From NCBI RefSeq assembly GCF_000350085.1, contig NZ_CAUM01000036.1, positions 1 to 45,915 on the forward strand: a stretch of 45,915 nt of DNA. The letters are read 5' to 3'. Position 1 is the first letter of the stretch; every line of letters begins with the position of its first letter. A program made the translations under genes and the position numbers. The DNA is from Mesorhizobium metallidurans STM 2683. Its GTDB lineage: Bacteria > Pseudomonadota > Alphaproteobacteria > Rhizobiales > Rhizobiaceae. Positions 8,441 to 17,309 of this stretch are shown here, piece by piece. The notes beneath the pieces are model-generated. The model worked only from the letters and a program-made list of their open reading frames with translations, was not told the DNA's origin and did not search any database.

Positions 8441-9316
8441 ATGACGGCGGCCATGGACGAGCTTCTCGACATTCTCGACCTCGAGCAGCTCGAACACAAC
8501 CTGTACCGTGGTCGCAGCCCCAAACTCGACTGGCAGCGGATTTTCGGCGGCCAGACCATCGCCCAGGCGCTGGTCGCGGCGCAGCGAACGGTCGAGCCCG
8601 AACGCCATGTGCATTCGCTGCACGGCTATTTCATGCGGCCCGGCGACACCAAGGTGCCGATCATCTACGAGGTCGACCGGATCCGCGACGGCGGTTCCTT
8701 CACCACGCGCCGCGTCGTGGCAATCCAGCACGGCCAGGCGATCTTTTCGCTGGAGGCCTCGTTCCAGCAGGACGAGGTCGGCCTCGAACATCAGGTGCCG
8801 ATGCCGCTGGACGTGCCGGCGCCCGACACATTGCTGTCGCAGCGCGAATTGCTGGGCAAGTTCGGCGAGGCCGTGCCCGACGGCATCAAGCGCTATTGGG
8901 AGCGCGACCGGCCGATCGAGATGAAGCCGGTGATGCTGAAGCACTACACCAGTCGCGAGAAACTGGAGCCGAAGCAGAACATCTGGATCCGCACCACCGG
9001 CCCGGTGCCGGCCGACCGCGGCATTCAGGCGGCGGTGCTCGCCTACCTCTCCGACATGACGCTGCTCGACACCTCGACCTTCGCGCATGGCCGCGCCATC
9101 TTCGACCGCGACATCCAGGCGGCAAGCCTCGACCATGCCATGTGGTTCCACCGCCGCCACCCGCTCGACGACTGGATCCTGTACACGCAGGACAGCCCGT
9201 CGACGCAGGGGTCGCGGGGCTTCACGCGTGGCTCGCTGTTTGCGCGCGACGGCACGCTGATCGCCTCGGTTGCGCAGGAAGGCCTGATCCGGCTGAAGCG
9301 CCCGCCTGCGGAATAG
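8441..9316 (+). CDS. tesB: Acyl-CoA thioesterase II (TesB)
   Basis: A double-hotdog thioesterase that hydrolyses acyl-CoA to fatty acid and CoA in the cytoplasm. The N-terminus MDELLDILDLEQLEHNLYRG and FGGQTIAQAL match TesB. The second hotdog contains YLSDMTLLDT with the catalytic aspartate, then LDHAMWFHR and the C-terminal VAQEGLIR with the glutamine. Length (291 residues from this ATG) is normal. Starts at GTG 8426 or ATG 8453 are possible. It is divergent from the UbiH-type gene and followed by a clear terminator. Confidence 0.93.
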   Translation: MTAAMDELLDILDLEQLEHNLYRGRSPKLDWQRIFGGQTIAQALVAAQRTVEPERHVHSLHGYFMRPGDTKVPIIYEVDRIRDGGSFTTRRVVAIQHGQAIFSLEASFQQDEVGLEHQVPMPLDVPAPDTLLSQRELLGKFGEAVPDGIKRYWERDRPIEMKPVMLKHYTSREKLEPKQNIWIRTTGPVPADRGIQAAVLAYLSDMTLLDTSTFAHGRAIFDRDIQAASLDHAMWFHRRHPLDDWILYTQDSPSTQGSRGFTRGSLFARDGTLIASVAQEGLIRLKRPPAE

Positions 9317-9343
9317 GCATTTTCTAAAAATTGCCTATTTTTT
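9312..9343 (+). terminator. Rho-independent terminator after tesB
   Basis: AATAGGCA (9312-9319, overlapping the tesB stop) pairs with TGCCTATT (9332-9339) and runs into six T residues at 9338-9343. An 8-bp stem followed directly by a U-tract is a standard intrinsic terminator. Confidence 0.75.
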
Positions 9344-9435
9344 AATCAGGCACAGTGCCGAAACTCTGAACAGTCGGCTGTTGGTGGCCGGCTAATCTCT
9401 TTGTTTACAACAGGTTAATAGCCTGCTTCGGCAAT

Positions 9436-9450
9436 TGGCACGGAGCTTGA
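9436..9450 (+). promoter_or_regulatory. Sigma-54-type promoter for glnK-amtB
   Basis: TGGCACGGAGCTTGA fits the RpoN pattern TGGCACG-N4-TTGC. The -24 GG is exact; the -12 dinucleotide is GA instead of GC. It lies 86 bases before the glnK ATG. Sigma-54 with NtrC control of glnK-amtB under nitrogen limitation is established in many proteobacteria. A GGCACAGTGCC palindrome at 9349-9359, upstream, could be an activator site but does not match the NtrC consensus well. Confidence 0.6.
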
Positions 9451-9529
9451 ATCCTAGCGGGCACTCTCCGGCTCTCATGGGATCGGCGAAGTCGTGCAAA
9501 CGCGGGGGACCCGCAACAGCAAAGGGTGA

Positions 9530-9874
<345 letters not shown>

Positions 9875-9903
9875 GCCGCGCACGTATTCCAATGGAGAGT
9901 TCA

Positions 9904-11331
9904 ATGAATATTTCTTCCACCTTGAAATCAGCGGCGTGCACCGCGCTGCTGGGCGCGGCTACGCTCGCGGCATTAGGCACGGTTGCCGCTTTCGCGCAGG
10001 AAGCAGCTCCCGCGGCGGCCGCGCCAGCGGCGGCGCCGGCCTTCACCGTCGACAAGGGCGACACGACGTGGATGTTGATTTCCACCGTGCTGGTGCTGTT
10101 GATGACCGTTCCCGGCCTGGCGCTGTTCTATGGCGGCCTGGTTCGCACCAAGAACATGCTGTCGGTGCTGATGCAGGTCTTCACCATCACCTGCGTGGTC
10201 ATGATCATCTGGGTGTTCTATGGCTATAGCCTCGCCTTCACCCCCGGCAATGCCTTCGTCGGCGGCCTGTCCAAGATGTTTCTGGCCGGCGTCGACGTGA
10301 CGACGCTGTCGGAAACCTTCACCAAGGGCGTCGCCATTCCCGAGCTGGTGTTCGTCCTTTTCCAGATGACCTTCGCCTGCATCACGCCTGCCCTGATCGT
10401 CGGCGCCTTCGCCGAACGCATCAAGTTCTCCGCCGTGATCCTTTTCACCATCCTGTGGGTCACGTTCGTCTACTTCCCGATCGCGCACATGGTCTGGTTC
10501 TGGGGCGGCCCGAGCGCCTATAGCGACCCGTCCGGCCTTATCTTCGGGTTCGGCGCCATCGACTTCGCCGGCGGCACGGTCGTCCACATCAATGCGGGCA
10601 TTGCCGGCCTTGTCGGCGCGCTCATGATCGGCAAGCGCATCGGTTACCAGAAGGACGTCATGGCGCCGCATTCGATGACGCTGACCATGGTCGGCGCCTC
10701 GCTGCTGTGGGTCGGCTGGTTCGGCTTCAACGCCGGTTCGAACCTCGAAGCGAACGCCTATGCGGTGCTGGCCATGGCCAACACCTTTGTCGCCACGGCA
10801 GCGGCGGCATTGACCTGGATCGTGCTTGAAACACTGCTGCGCGGCAAGGCGTCCATGCTTGGCGCCGTTTCGGGCGCTCTTACCGGCCTTGTCGCCGTCA
10901 CGCCCGCCGCCGGCTTTGCCGGACCGATGGGCGCCATCGTGCTCGGCATCGTCGCCACCTGCGTCTGCTACTTCTTCGTCTCGGTGGTGAAGAACAAGTT
11001 CGGCTACGACGACAGCCTCGATGTCTTCGGCATCCACTGCGTCGGCGGCATCATCGGCGCGCTCGGCACCGGCATCCTGGTCAATCCCGCCCTCGGCGGC
11101 GCCGGCATCGTCGATTATTCGACGGCCGACTTCGCCGCCGGCTATGCCGGTACGGCGACCCAGTTGTGGGCGCAGTTCAAGGGGGTCCTGGTAACCGTGC
11201 TCTGGTCGGGCATCGGCAGCGCCATCCTGTACAAGATCGTCGACATGATCGTAGGCCTGCGTCCGACGGCCGATGCCGAGCGTGAAGGTCTCGACCTCAC
11301 CTCGCACGGCGAAGCGGCTTACCACCCGTAA
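9904..11331 (+). CDS. amtB: Ammonium transporter AmtB
   Basis: A 475-residue Amt/Rh-family channel that brings ammonium across the inner membrane. A signal peptide-like N-terminus (about residues 1-33, ending AFAQEA) and an Ala/Pro-rich stretch precede eleven membrane segments. Family signatures include FYGGLVRTKNMLSVLMQ, DFAGGTVVHINAGIAGLVGAL and DVFGIHCVGGIIGALGTG, containing the conserved pore histidines. ATG at 9904 is chosen over a GTG/TTG reading from 9871 because GGAGAG precedes it and the signal peptide begins there. It is 29 bases after glnK in the same operon. Confidence 0.95.
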   Translation: MNISSTLKSAACTALLGAATLAALGTVAAFAQEAAPAAAAPAAAPAFTVDKGDTTWMLISTVLVLLMTVPGLALFYGGLVRTKNMLSVLMQVFTITCVVMIIWVFYGYSLAFTPGNAFVGGLSKMFLAGVDVTTLSETFTKGVAIPELVFVLFQMTFACITPALIVGAFAERIKFSAVILFTILWVTFVYFPIAHMVWFWGGPSAYSDPSGLIFGFGAIDFAGGTVVHINAGIAGLVGALMIGKRIGYQKDVMAPHSMTLTMVGASLLWVGWFGFNAGSNLEANAYAVLAMANTFVATAAAALTWIVLETLLRGKASMLGAVSGALTGLVAVTPAAGFAGPMGAIVLGIVATCVCYFFVSVVKNKFGYDDSLDVFGIHCVGGIIGALGTGILVNPALGGAGIVDYSTADFAAGYAGTATQLWAQFKGVLVTVLWSGIGSAILYKIVDMIVGLRPTADAEREGLDLTSHGEAAYHP

Positions 11332-11340
11332 GCCATGTCG

Positions 11341-11360
11341 GGGGCGGCTTTCGCCGCCCC
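11341..11360 (+). terminator. GC hairpin just after amtB
   Basis: GGGGCGGC-TTTC-GCCGCCCC, an 8-bp perfect stem, lies nine bases after the amtB stop. There is no T-run, so it may stabilise the mRNA 3' end or only slow the polymerase. A stronger terminator follows at 11409. Confidence 0.4.
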
Positions 11361-11408
11361 GCATCCTCCCATCCCGTCGTGGCGCTCCCGAAAGGGGCTC
11401 ACGCCTTG

Positions 11409-11438
11409 AGGCCCGGGCATGTTCCGGGCCTCTTTTTT
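11409..11438 (+). terminator. Rho-independent terminator of glnK-amtB
   Basis: GAGGCCCGG (11409-11417) pairs with CCGGGCCTC (11424-11432) and is followed by six T residues. A 9-bp GC-rich stem with a 6-base loop and a T-run is a textbook intrinsic terminator, and it separates amtB from the small secreted-protein gene. Confidence 0.85.
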
Positions 11439-11585
11439 GGGCGCCGATGGCGAGTGCTGCCCGATCACAATCGCTTGATCAGGGTCCGATCGGCCGAAGA
11501 CCATGAAACATCGGCACTGCCGGCCCCGAACTGTGGTGGCGACCGTCGTCCGGGCGCTCGCAAAAACCTGGGAAGGAACCATTCC

Positions 11586-11876
11586 ATGAACATCAGAAAC
11601 ATCTGCCTCAAGTCGGCCTGCCTCGGGGCACTTGCTTTTGCCATGGTCAGCGGCACGGCCTTTGCCGGCGCGCTCGACTCGCCGGACAACATGGCGCCGT
11701 TCTTCACCGATTCCGGCATGAAAACCATGAAACCGATGGAGGAGTTCAAGTCCGCTTTCAAGGCGATGCCGATGGAAAGGCAGGAAGCGATGAAGAAGGA
11801 ATGCAATGATGCGGCGATGAGCAAGCCGTATGCCGAATTCTGCGCCAATGTGCAGGCGCTCGGCGGCGCCAACTAA
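11586..11876 (+). CDS. Small secreted/periplasmic protein, unknown
   Basis: A 96-residue protein with a clear Sec signal peptide (MNIRNICLKS then a hydrophobic core, ending near SGTAFAGA, about residues 1-27). The mature part of about 70 residues is rich in Met, Lys and Glu (KTMKPMEEFKSAFKAMPMERQEAM) with two cysteines (in KKECND and EFCANV) that could form a disulfide. The family is not recognised. AAGGAA precedes the ATG. It follows the amtB terminator, so it probably has its own promoter. Confidence 0.7.
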   Translation: MNIRNICLKSACLGALAFAMVSGTAFAGALDSPDNMAPFFTDSGMKTMKPMEEFKSAFKAMPMERQEAMKKECNDAAMSKPYAEFCANVQALGGAN

Positions 11877-12304
11877 GTGCGGGGCCAGGCTGAAGCCTGA
11901 ATCATTTCGCTTCCAGCCGAACGGTGGCGGGCCAGCGTGCCCGCCATCCGCATCTGCCTCGGAGAGAGCATCGTCGGCTCACGAGCGTCTCAAGCGATCG
12001 TGATTCCGCGCCGGCTCCGCTTGCTGGTAGAACCCATCCCGATCCACCCCCCGGATCGATCTGAGGGCGAAATCCCACTCTCGCCTGCTCAAGATAAGGC
12101 CTCGCTGGCTCCGGCCCGCGAGGCTTTCTTGTTTGCGTCTCGTCCGGCCGTGCCGGACGTGTTGCTCAACCGCCGGTGATGAGCAATAGCGCGCTCAACC
12201 TCTTATAGTTAATGCGACCTTAACCTTCCCGCCGGTAGTCTGGTGGCCGAATCTGCCGGAGTGCGTCATGCGCTCGGGCCGGGCAATGACAGACGGGGAA
12301 GAGC
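11877..12304. other. 428-base gene-free region before ftsK
   Basis: No convincing gene is visible. An 80-codon open frame at 11937-12179 (+) lacks a ribosome-binding site and protein-like composition. The region holds a strong hairpin at 11923-11949 (stem of about 10 bp, TGGCGGGC paired with GCCCGCCA around CAGCGT) and a terminator-like hairpin at 12099-12130. Its last 125 bases, with an AT-richer stretch near 12195-12225, probably carry the ftsK promoter. A small RNA ending at 12130 is possible but unproven. Confidence 0.5.
12099..12130 (+). terminator. Terminator-like hairpin upstream of ftsK
   Basis: GCCTCGC (12099-12105) pairs with GCGAGGC (12118-12124) and is followed by TTTCTT. No protein gene ends nearby: the last stop is 220 bases upstream. 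It either ends a long 3' UTR of the small secreted-protein mRNA or an unannotated RNA. Confidence 0.5.
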
Positions 12305-14953
12305 ATGCGTTCAGGGGCTTCAGCACCGCTCGCGCTGGCCGATACGGGGCAGGGCATCCGGGCGTTCGCGCGGCGTCAGGTCGGCCGGCTGGTCGGCGCC
12401 GGCCTGTTTGCGCTGGTCGCCTTCGGCGTCGCCAGCCTCGCCACCTGGAACGTCGCCGATCCAAGCTTCTCCCACGCCACCGGCAACATCGTCACCAACG
12501 CCATGGGCTATGTCGGCGCTGTCTTCTCCGACCTTGCCATGCAGTTCTTCGGCCTCGCCGCCGTCGCGGCCCTGGTGCCGGCGGTGATCTGGGGATTTCT
12601 GCTGTTTTCGGCGCGTGGCGTCGACAGGTTGCCGAAGCGCGGGCTCGCCTGGTTCGGCTTTGCGCTCATTGCCGCCGCGATCGCCGGCTGCGTGGTGCCG
12701 CCCAAGACCTGGCCGCTGCCGACCGGCCTCGGCGGCGTGTTCGGCGACATGGTTCTCAATATTCCGGGCGTCGTCATCGGCGGCTATCCGACCGGCCTTA
12801 TCGCCAGCGTGATCGCCGTGTTTCTGGCCGCGCCGGCGCTGTGGCTGTTTGCCTATGGTTCGGCGCTGATTGCGCGCAAGAACGGCTTTGCCGTCATGGA
12901 GCCGGCCGCGCCCGATGCCCGTGAGGACGAGCTGCTCTTCGACGATGACGAGGACGAGGGCGACGAGGGCATATTGGCGCTTGGCGCTATCACTCATTGG
13001 TGGCTGTCGTTTCGTGGCTATCTGCGCCGCCGCGCGGCGCGGCGGCGCGAGCATGACGATTTCGAACCCGAGATGGAGCCGCGTGCCAGCGCCTGGCGGC
13101 GTGCCGCCGAGCGGGTCGAATCGGCCGAGTTCGCCGAGTCACGGATGAGCCTGGATGGCCGCGCCCGCGTCGAACCGGAATTCTTCGCCGCCATGGTCAA
13201 CGACCGCGGCGCCTCGCTCGACCCCGACGATGCCGATGTCTTCGACGATGACGACGACATGGACTTTGCGCCGGAACCGATGGGCCAGCGCCGCGCCGCG
13301 TCCAATGCGAAGGTGCAGAACTTCCGCTCCGATGCGGCGACCCGCGTCGAGGCGCCGGCGCCGCGTCCGGCCCCGGGCGCCCGCGCCCAGCGCGAGGCGC
13401 AGACCTCGCTGATCGGCCCGGACACGTTCGAGATGCCGTCGCTGCATTTCCTGTCCGAGCCTAAGAATGTCGTTCGCGACGCCAGCCTGTCCAAGGACGC
13501 ATTGGAGCAGAATGCCCGCCTGCTCGAAGGCGTGCTGGAGGATTTCGGCGTCAAGGGCGAGATCATTGCCGTGCGCCCGGGTCCGGTGGTCACGCTGTAC
13601 GAGCTCGAACCGGCCCCAGGCATCAAATCGTCGCGGGTCATCGGCCTGTCCGACGACATCGCCCGCTCGATGAGCGCGATCGCCTGCCGCGTCGCCGTGG
13701 TGCCCGGCCGCAACGCCATCGGCATCGAACTGCCGAATGCCAAGCGCGAGACCGTGTATCTGAGGGAGATCATGGCCAGCCGCGATTTCGAGACGACCAA
13801 GGCCAAGCTGGCGCTGGCGCTCGGCAAGACCATCAACGGCGAGGCGGTCATCGTCGACATCGCCAAGATGCCGCACGTGCTGGTCGCCGGCACCACGGGT
13901 TCGGGCAAATCGGTCGCCATCAACACGATGATCCTGTCGCTGCTTTACCGGCTGACGCCGCAGGACTGCCGGCTGATCATGATCGATCCGAAAATGCTGG
14001 AACTCTCCGTCTATGACGGCATCCCGCATCTTTTGACGCCTGTCGTCACCGATCCGAAGAAGGCGGTGGTGGCGCTGAAATGGACGGTGCGCGAGATGGA
14101 GGACCGCTACCGCAAGATGTCCAAGGTCGGCGTGCGCAACATCGACGGCTTCAACGCCCGCGTCAGCCAGGCCGACAAGAAAGGCGAGAAGATCTCGCGC
14201 ACCGTGCAGACCGGCTTCGACCGCCAGACCGGCGAAGCGATCTACGAGACGGAAAACCTCGATCTCGAGCCGATGCCCTATATCGTCGTCATCATTGACG
14301 AGATGGCCGACCTGATGATGGTCGCCGGCAAGGATATCGAAGGAGCCGTGCAGCGCCTGGCGCAGATGGCGCGCGCCGCCGGCATCCATGTCATCATGGC
14401 GACGCAGCGTCCCTCGGTCGACGTCATCACCGGCACGATCAAGGCCAATTTCCCGACCCGCATCTCCTTCCAGGTGACGTCGAAGATCGACAGCCGAACC
14501 ATCCTTGGCGAGCAGGGCGCCGAACAGCTGCTCGGTATGGGCGACATGCTCTACATGGCCGGCGGCGGCCGCATCCAGCGCGTGCACGGTCCCTTCGTGT
14601 CCGACGACGAGGTCGAGAGGATCGTTGCGCATCTGAAGCTGCAGGGCGTGCCGGAATATCTCGACGCCATCACCGAGGACGACGATGAGGACGACGACGA
14701 ACCGTCGGGCAAGGGCGGATCCGGCGGTGGCGGCGGCAATTTCGAGGATTCCGACGATCCCTACGACCAGGCGGTCGCGGTGGTGCTGCGCGACGGCAAG
14801 GCCTCGACCAGCTACATCCAGCGCCGGCTCGGCATCGGCTACAACCGCGCCGCCTCGATCATCGAGAAAATGGAGAAGGAAGGCATTGTCGGCCCGGCCA
14901 ACCATGCCGGAAAACGCGAGATCCTGGTACCGACGGAGGATGACAAGTTCTGA
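12305..14953 (+). CDS. ftsK: DNA translocase FtsK
   Basis: An 882-residue septal DNA pump that clears chromosome termini and activates XerCD recombination during division. The N-terminus has four membrane segments (about residues 27-48, 75-100, 112-130 and 160-188). An acidic, Arg-rich linker of roughly 200 residues follows, then the RecA-like motor with Walker A GTTGSGKS (529-536) and Walker [11 protein letters not shown] (D665, E666). The C-terminal gamma winged helix ([17 protein letters not shown] to about residue 870) reads KOPS sequences. Acidic stretches EDDDEDDDE precede gamma. GGGGAAG precedes the ATG. Confidence 0.96.
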   Translation: MRSGASAPLALADTGQGIRAFARRQVGRLVGAGLFALVAFGVASLATWNVADPSFSHATGNIVTNAMGYVGAVFSDLAMQFFGLAAVAALVPAVIWGFLLFSARGVDRLPKRGLAWFGFALIAAAIAGCVVPPKTWPLPTGLGGVFGDMVLNIPGVVIGGYPTGLIASVIAVFLAAPALWLFAYGSALIARKNGFAVMEPAAPDAREDELLFDDDEDEGDEGILALGAITHWWLSFRGYLRRRAARRREHDDFEPEMEPRASAWRRAAERVESAEFAESRMSLDGRARVEPEFFAAMVNDRGASLDPDDADVFDDDDDMDFAPEPMGQRRAASNAKVQNFRSDAATRVEAPAPRPAPGARAQREAQTSLIGPDTFEMPSLHFLSEPKNVVRDASLSKDALEQNARLLEGVLEDFGVKGEIIAVRPGPVVTLYELEPAPGIKSSRVIGLSDDIARSMSAIACRVAVVPGRNAIGIELPNAKRETVYLREIMASRDFETTKAKLALALGKTINGEAVIVDIAKMPHVLVAGTTGSGKSVAINTMILSLLYRLTPQDCRLIMIDPKMLELSVYDGIPHLLTPVVTDPKKAVVALKWTVREMEDRYRKMSKVGVRNIDGFNARVSQADKKGEKISRTVQTGFDRQTGEAIYETENLDLEPMPYIVVIIDEMADLMMVAGKDIEGAVQRLAQMARAAGIHVIMATQRPSVDVITGTIKANFPTRISFQVTSKIDSRTILGEQGAEQLLGMGDMLYMAGGGRIQRVHGPFVSDDEVERIVAHLKLQGVPEYLDAITEDDDEDDDEPSGKGGSGGGGGNFEDSDDPYDQAVAVVLRDGKASTSYIQRRLGIGYNRAASIIEKMEKEGIVGPANHAGKREILVPTEDDKF

Positions 14954-15071
14954 GTCGCCTAGGCGAGCCGGCAACCTTTGGACCTTCTGGCGCGTTCAAG
15001 CGATCGAGCTCTGTTTGATCCGCCAAACTTAAGCCCAACTGGGGGTCCAGGACATCGACAACATTTAATTC

Positions 15072-15112
15072 GCGCATGATCCTTTCCGAAATCCGATTTC
15101 CGGATCATGCGC
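15072..15112. repeat. Rhizobial palindromic intergenic element
   Basis: GCGCATGATCC (15072-15082) and GGATCATGCGC (15102-15112) form a perfect 11-bp inverted repeat around a TTTCCGAAA-type core. This GCATGATC...GATCATGC form matches, from memory, a palindrome scattered between genes in Rhizobium, Mesorhizobium and relatives. It sits in the leader of lolA and could fold into a hairpin in that mRNA. Confidence 0.75.
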
Positions 15113-15136
15113 CGGAACCACGAGAGAGTGACCGGC

Positions 15137-15802
15137 ATGAACAACTCATCTTTCGCCCAAACCCGCCGCCAGGTGCTTGGCCTCGGCCTGGTGCTCGCCG
15201 GCGCCGCGGCCATCAATGTCGTGCCAGGGTTCCAGCTGCTGGCATCGGCGCAAGCGGCGGTGCCGGCGACGGCGCAGAAGATCGCCGACCGCTTCTCCTC
15301 GGTCAAATCGATGAGCGGCGAATTCGTGCAGTTCGGACCCAAGGGCGAGCAGACCGGCGGCAAGTTCTTCCTGGAACGGCCGGGCAAGATCCGCTTCAAC
15401 TATGACGGCGCGTCGAATTTCAGGGTGATTTCCGACGGCCAGTCGGTGGTCATCCTCAACAAGCGGCTTAACACGTCCGACCTCTACCCGCTGTCGAAGA
15501 CGCCGCTCAAGCTGTTGCTCGACAACAGGATCGATCTCTCCGGCGGCCGCGTCAAAAGCGTCAAGGAAGAGAACGACCTGACCACCATCCAGCTCGCCGA
15601 CAAATCGGTGTTCGGCAATTCGAAGATCACCATGATGTTCGATCCGAAATCCTACGAATTGCGCCAGTGGACCATCACCGACGCGCAAGGCAAGGACACG
15701 ACGGTGATGATCTTCAACGTCAAGGAAGGCGTCAGCTTCGCCGCCGACACCTTCGCCATCGATTATACAGCCAACCGCGAGCTCAACACCAAGTCGCGCT
15801 AG
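15137..15802 (+). CDS. lolA: Outer-membrane lipoprotein carrier LolA
   Basis: A 221-residue periplasmic chaperone that takes lipoproteins from the LolCDE exporter to the outer membrane. The mature part shows the LolA pattern MSGEFVQFGPKGEQTGGKFF, then RPGKIRFNYD and a C-terminal DTTVMIFNVKEGV strand. The N-terminus contains TRRQVLG followed by a hydrophobic stretch, a good match to a twin-arginine (Tat) signal ending near SAQAA (about residue 38). ATG at 15137 is preferred to an upstream frame extension. A terminator follows at 15829. Confidence 0.88.
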   Translation: MNNSSFAQTRRQVLGLGLVLAGAAAINVVPGFQLLASAQAAVPATAQKIADRFSSVKSMSGEFVQFGPKGEQTGGKFFLERPGKIRFNYDGASNFRVISDGQSVVILNKRLNTSDLYPLSKTPLKLLLDNRIDLSGGRVKSVKEENDLTTIQLADKSVFGNSKITMMFDPKSYELRQWTITDAQGKDTTVMIFNVKEGVSFAADTFAIDYTANRELNTKSR

Positions 15803-15828
15803 GCATTCCGATAGCTGTGGATAGAAGC

Positions 15829-15865
15829 GAGCCGCGCCCTGCAGGACGCGGCTCAGCTTGTTTTT
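15829..15865 (+). terminator. Rho-independent terminator after lolA
   Basis: GAGCCGCG (15829-15836) pairs with CGCGGCTC (15847-15854), followed by AGCTTG and five T residues. It separates lolA from the exonuclease III gene. Confidence 0.75.
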
Positions 15866-15903
15866 GAGGCCCACGGCTGGCAGGTTCCGGCGTCGATCCC
15901 TGG

Positions 15904-16719
15904 ATGCTGCGCATGCCCTTTTCCGTCGCCACCTGGAACATCAATTCCGTCCGCCTGCGCATGCCGATCGTCGAGCGCCTGCTCCTGGAGCAAGCGCCGG
16001 ATGTGCTTTGCCTGCAGGAGACGAAAGTTCCCGACGAGCTGTTTCCCGAGAAGGCCTTCCGCAAGCTCGGCTACGAGCACATCGCCTTCCACGGCCAGAA
16101 GGGCTATCACGGCGTGGCGACGGTGGCGCGCCGGCCGATCGAAGTGGTCGAAAAGCGCCGCTTCTGCGAGATCGACGATAGCCGGCATCTGTCGGTCACC
16201 GTGCGGGCCGGCGGCAAGGCGATCCTGCTGCACAATTTCTATGTGCCGGCCGGCGGCGACGAGCCCGATCCCGAGATCAACCGCAAGTTCAGGCACAAGC
16301 TGGATTTCGTCGCCGAAATGAACGCCATCCGCGCCGAGCATGACGAGGTGTCAGGGTCGATCCTGGTCGGCGATCTCAACATCGCGCCGCTCGAGCACGA
16401 TGTCTGGTCGCACAAGCAGCTCCTGAAGGTGGTCAGCCACACGCCGGTCGAGACGGAACGTTTCGAGGCGATGCGGCTGGCCGGTAACTGGGTCGACCTG
16501 ATGCGGCTCAACGTGCCGCATGAGCAGAAACTCTACACCTGGTGGAGCTACCGCGCGCAGGATTGGGAAGCGTCGGATCGCGGCCGGCGGCTGGACCATG
16601 TCTGGTCGTCGCCAAACCTGGTGCCGAACTTTGCCGGCTACGAGATCCTGCGGCCGGCGCGCGGCTGGGAGCGGCCGTCGGACCATGTGCCGGTGATTGC
16701 GCGGTTCGATTTAGAGTAA
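15904..16719 (+). CDS. xthA: Exodeoxyribonuclease III (XthA/ExoA)
   Basis: A 271-residue EEP-family nuclease acting as AP endonuclease and 3'-5' exonuclease in base-excision repair. The order of motifs is complete: ATWNINSVR near residue 9, LCLQETK with the metal-binding glutamate (E39), GDLNIAP (Asp/Asn), RRLDHVW, and SDHVPVIARF with the catalytic Asp-His pair at the C-terminus. Either the ATG at 15904 or the one at 15913 could be the start; the second begins right at the domain. It converges on the cNMP-binding gene. Confidence 0.93.
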   Translation: MLRMPFSVATWNINSVRLRMPIVERLLLEQAPDVLCLQETKVPDELFPEKAFRKLGYEHIAFHGQKGYHGVATVARRPIEVVEKRRFCEIDDSRHLSVTVRAGGKAILLHNFYVPAGGDEPDPEINRKFRHKLDFVAEMNAIRAEHDEVSGSILVGDLNIAPLEHDVWSHKQLLKVVSHTPVETERFEAMRLAGNWVDLMRLNVPHEQKLYTWWSYRAQDWEASDRGRRLDHVWSSPNLVPNFAGYEILRPARGWERPSDHVPVIARFDLE

Positions 16720-16728
16720 GGGCGCCGC

Positions 16729-17184
16729 TCAACCCTCGAAACGCGTTGCCAGCTTCTCGATGCGGCGGATCATTGCCTGGAAATCCTCGGAGATGCGCTG
16801 GTGCAGATGGACCGCGATATCGGGATATTCTTCCAGGATGCGGCGGAACATCTTGCGGCTGAGCCGCAGCACTTCCGAATCGATTTCGGCGAATGCGCTG
16901 GTCAGCCGGTTGGTGTCGGCGATCAGCGCCAGCTCGCTCAGCATCGTACCGGGGCCGGCCGTGCCGAGCGGCACGCGATCACCATTCTGCTCGCGATAGA
17001 GCACGATGCGCCCGCTGACCACGATATAGGCCGAATCGGCCACATCGTCCTCGCGGTAGAGCTTGTGGTCGGCCTGCAGCAGGGTGGTTTCAGCGCCGAA
17101 GGCCAGCAGACGCAGCTGTTCCTCCGTGAAGTCCTCGAAGAGCCTCACGGTGGACAGGATGCGAATGTCGTCATCCAGCGCCAT
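16729..17184 (-). CDS. Lone cyclic nucleotide-binding domain protein
   Basis: A 151-residue protein made of a single cNMP-binding (CRP effector-type) domain (about residues 10-130) and a C-terminal helix, without the DNA-binding helix-turn-helix of CRP. The beta-roll pattern ADHKLYREDDVADSAYIVVSGRI and the phosphate-cassette region GPGTMLSELALI are visible. It resembles the regulatory subunit of cAMP-dependent kinases. It lies 125 bases downstream of the cenR-type gene on the same strand. From memory, the Brucella otpR/cenR gene is followed by an equivalent protein, so the pair may act in one envelope-stress or cell-cycle pathway. Confidence 0.85.
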   Translation of the reverse strand: MALDDDIRILSTVRLFEDFTEEQLRLLAFGAETTLLQADHKLYREDDVADSAYIVVSGRIVLYREQNGDRVPLGTAGPGTMLSELALIADTNRLTSAFAEIDSEVLRLSRKMFRRILEEYPDIAVHLHQRISEDFQAMIRRIEKLATRFEG

Positions 17185-17309
17185 CTAGCTATGTCCCCGA
17201 ACCGACAGTCCGACGCCTCCCTCTAGAGCTCGACCCGGAACCACCTCCAGTTTCAGGATCGTACCGGAATGCAGTCCTCGCCCCGACCGCTTAATAGATG
17301 ATGAAATGT

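Noticed and set aside
9349..9359. GGCACAGTGCC palindrome as an NtrC box
   Set aside because: It lacks the TGCACC-N5-GGTGCA layout, so it is mentioned only as a possible activator site.
11937..12179. 80-codon open frame before ftsK
   Set aside because: No ribosome-binding site, Pro/Arg-rich composition, and it runs through the terminator-like hairpin at 12099-12130.
13139..14974. 611-codon open frame on the minus strand across ftsK
   Set aside because: It is the antisense shadow of ftsK; composition is Arg/His/Asp-rich with no family motifs, a result of high GC, and ftsK on the other strand is certain.
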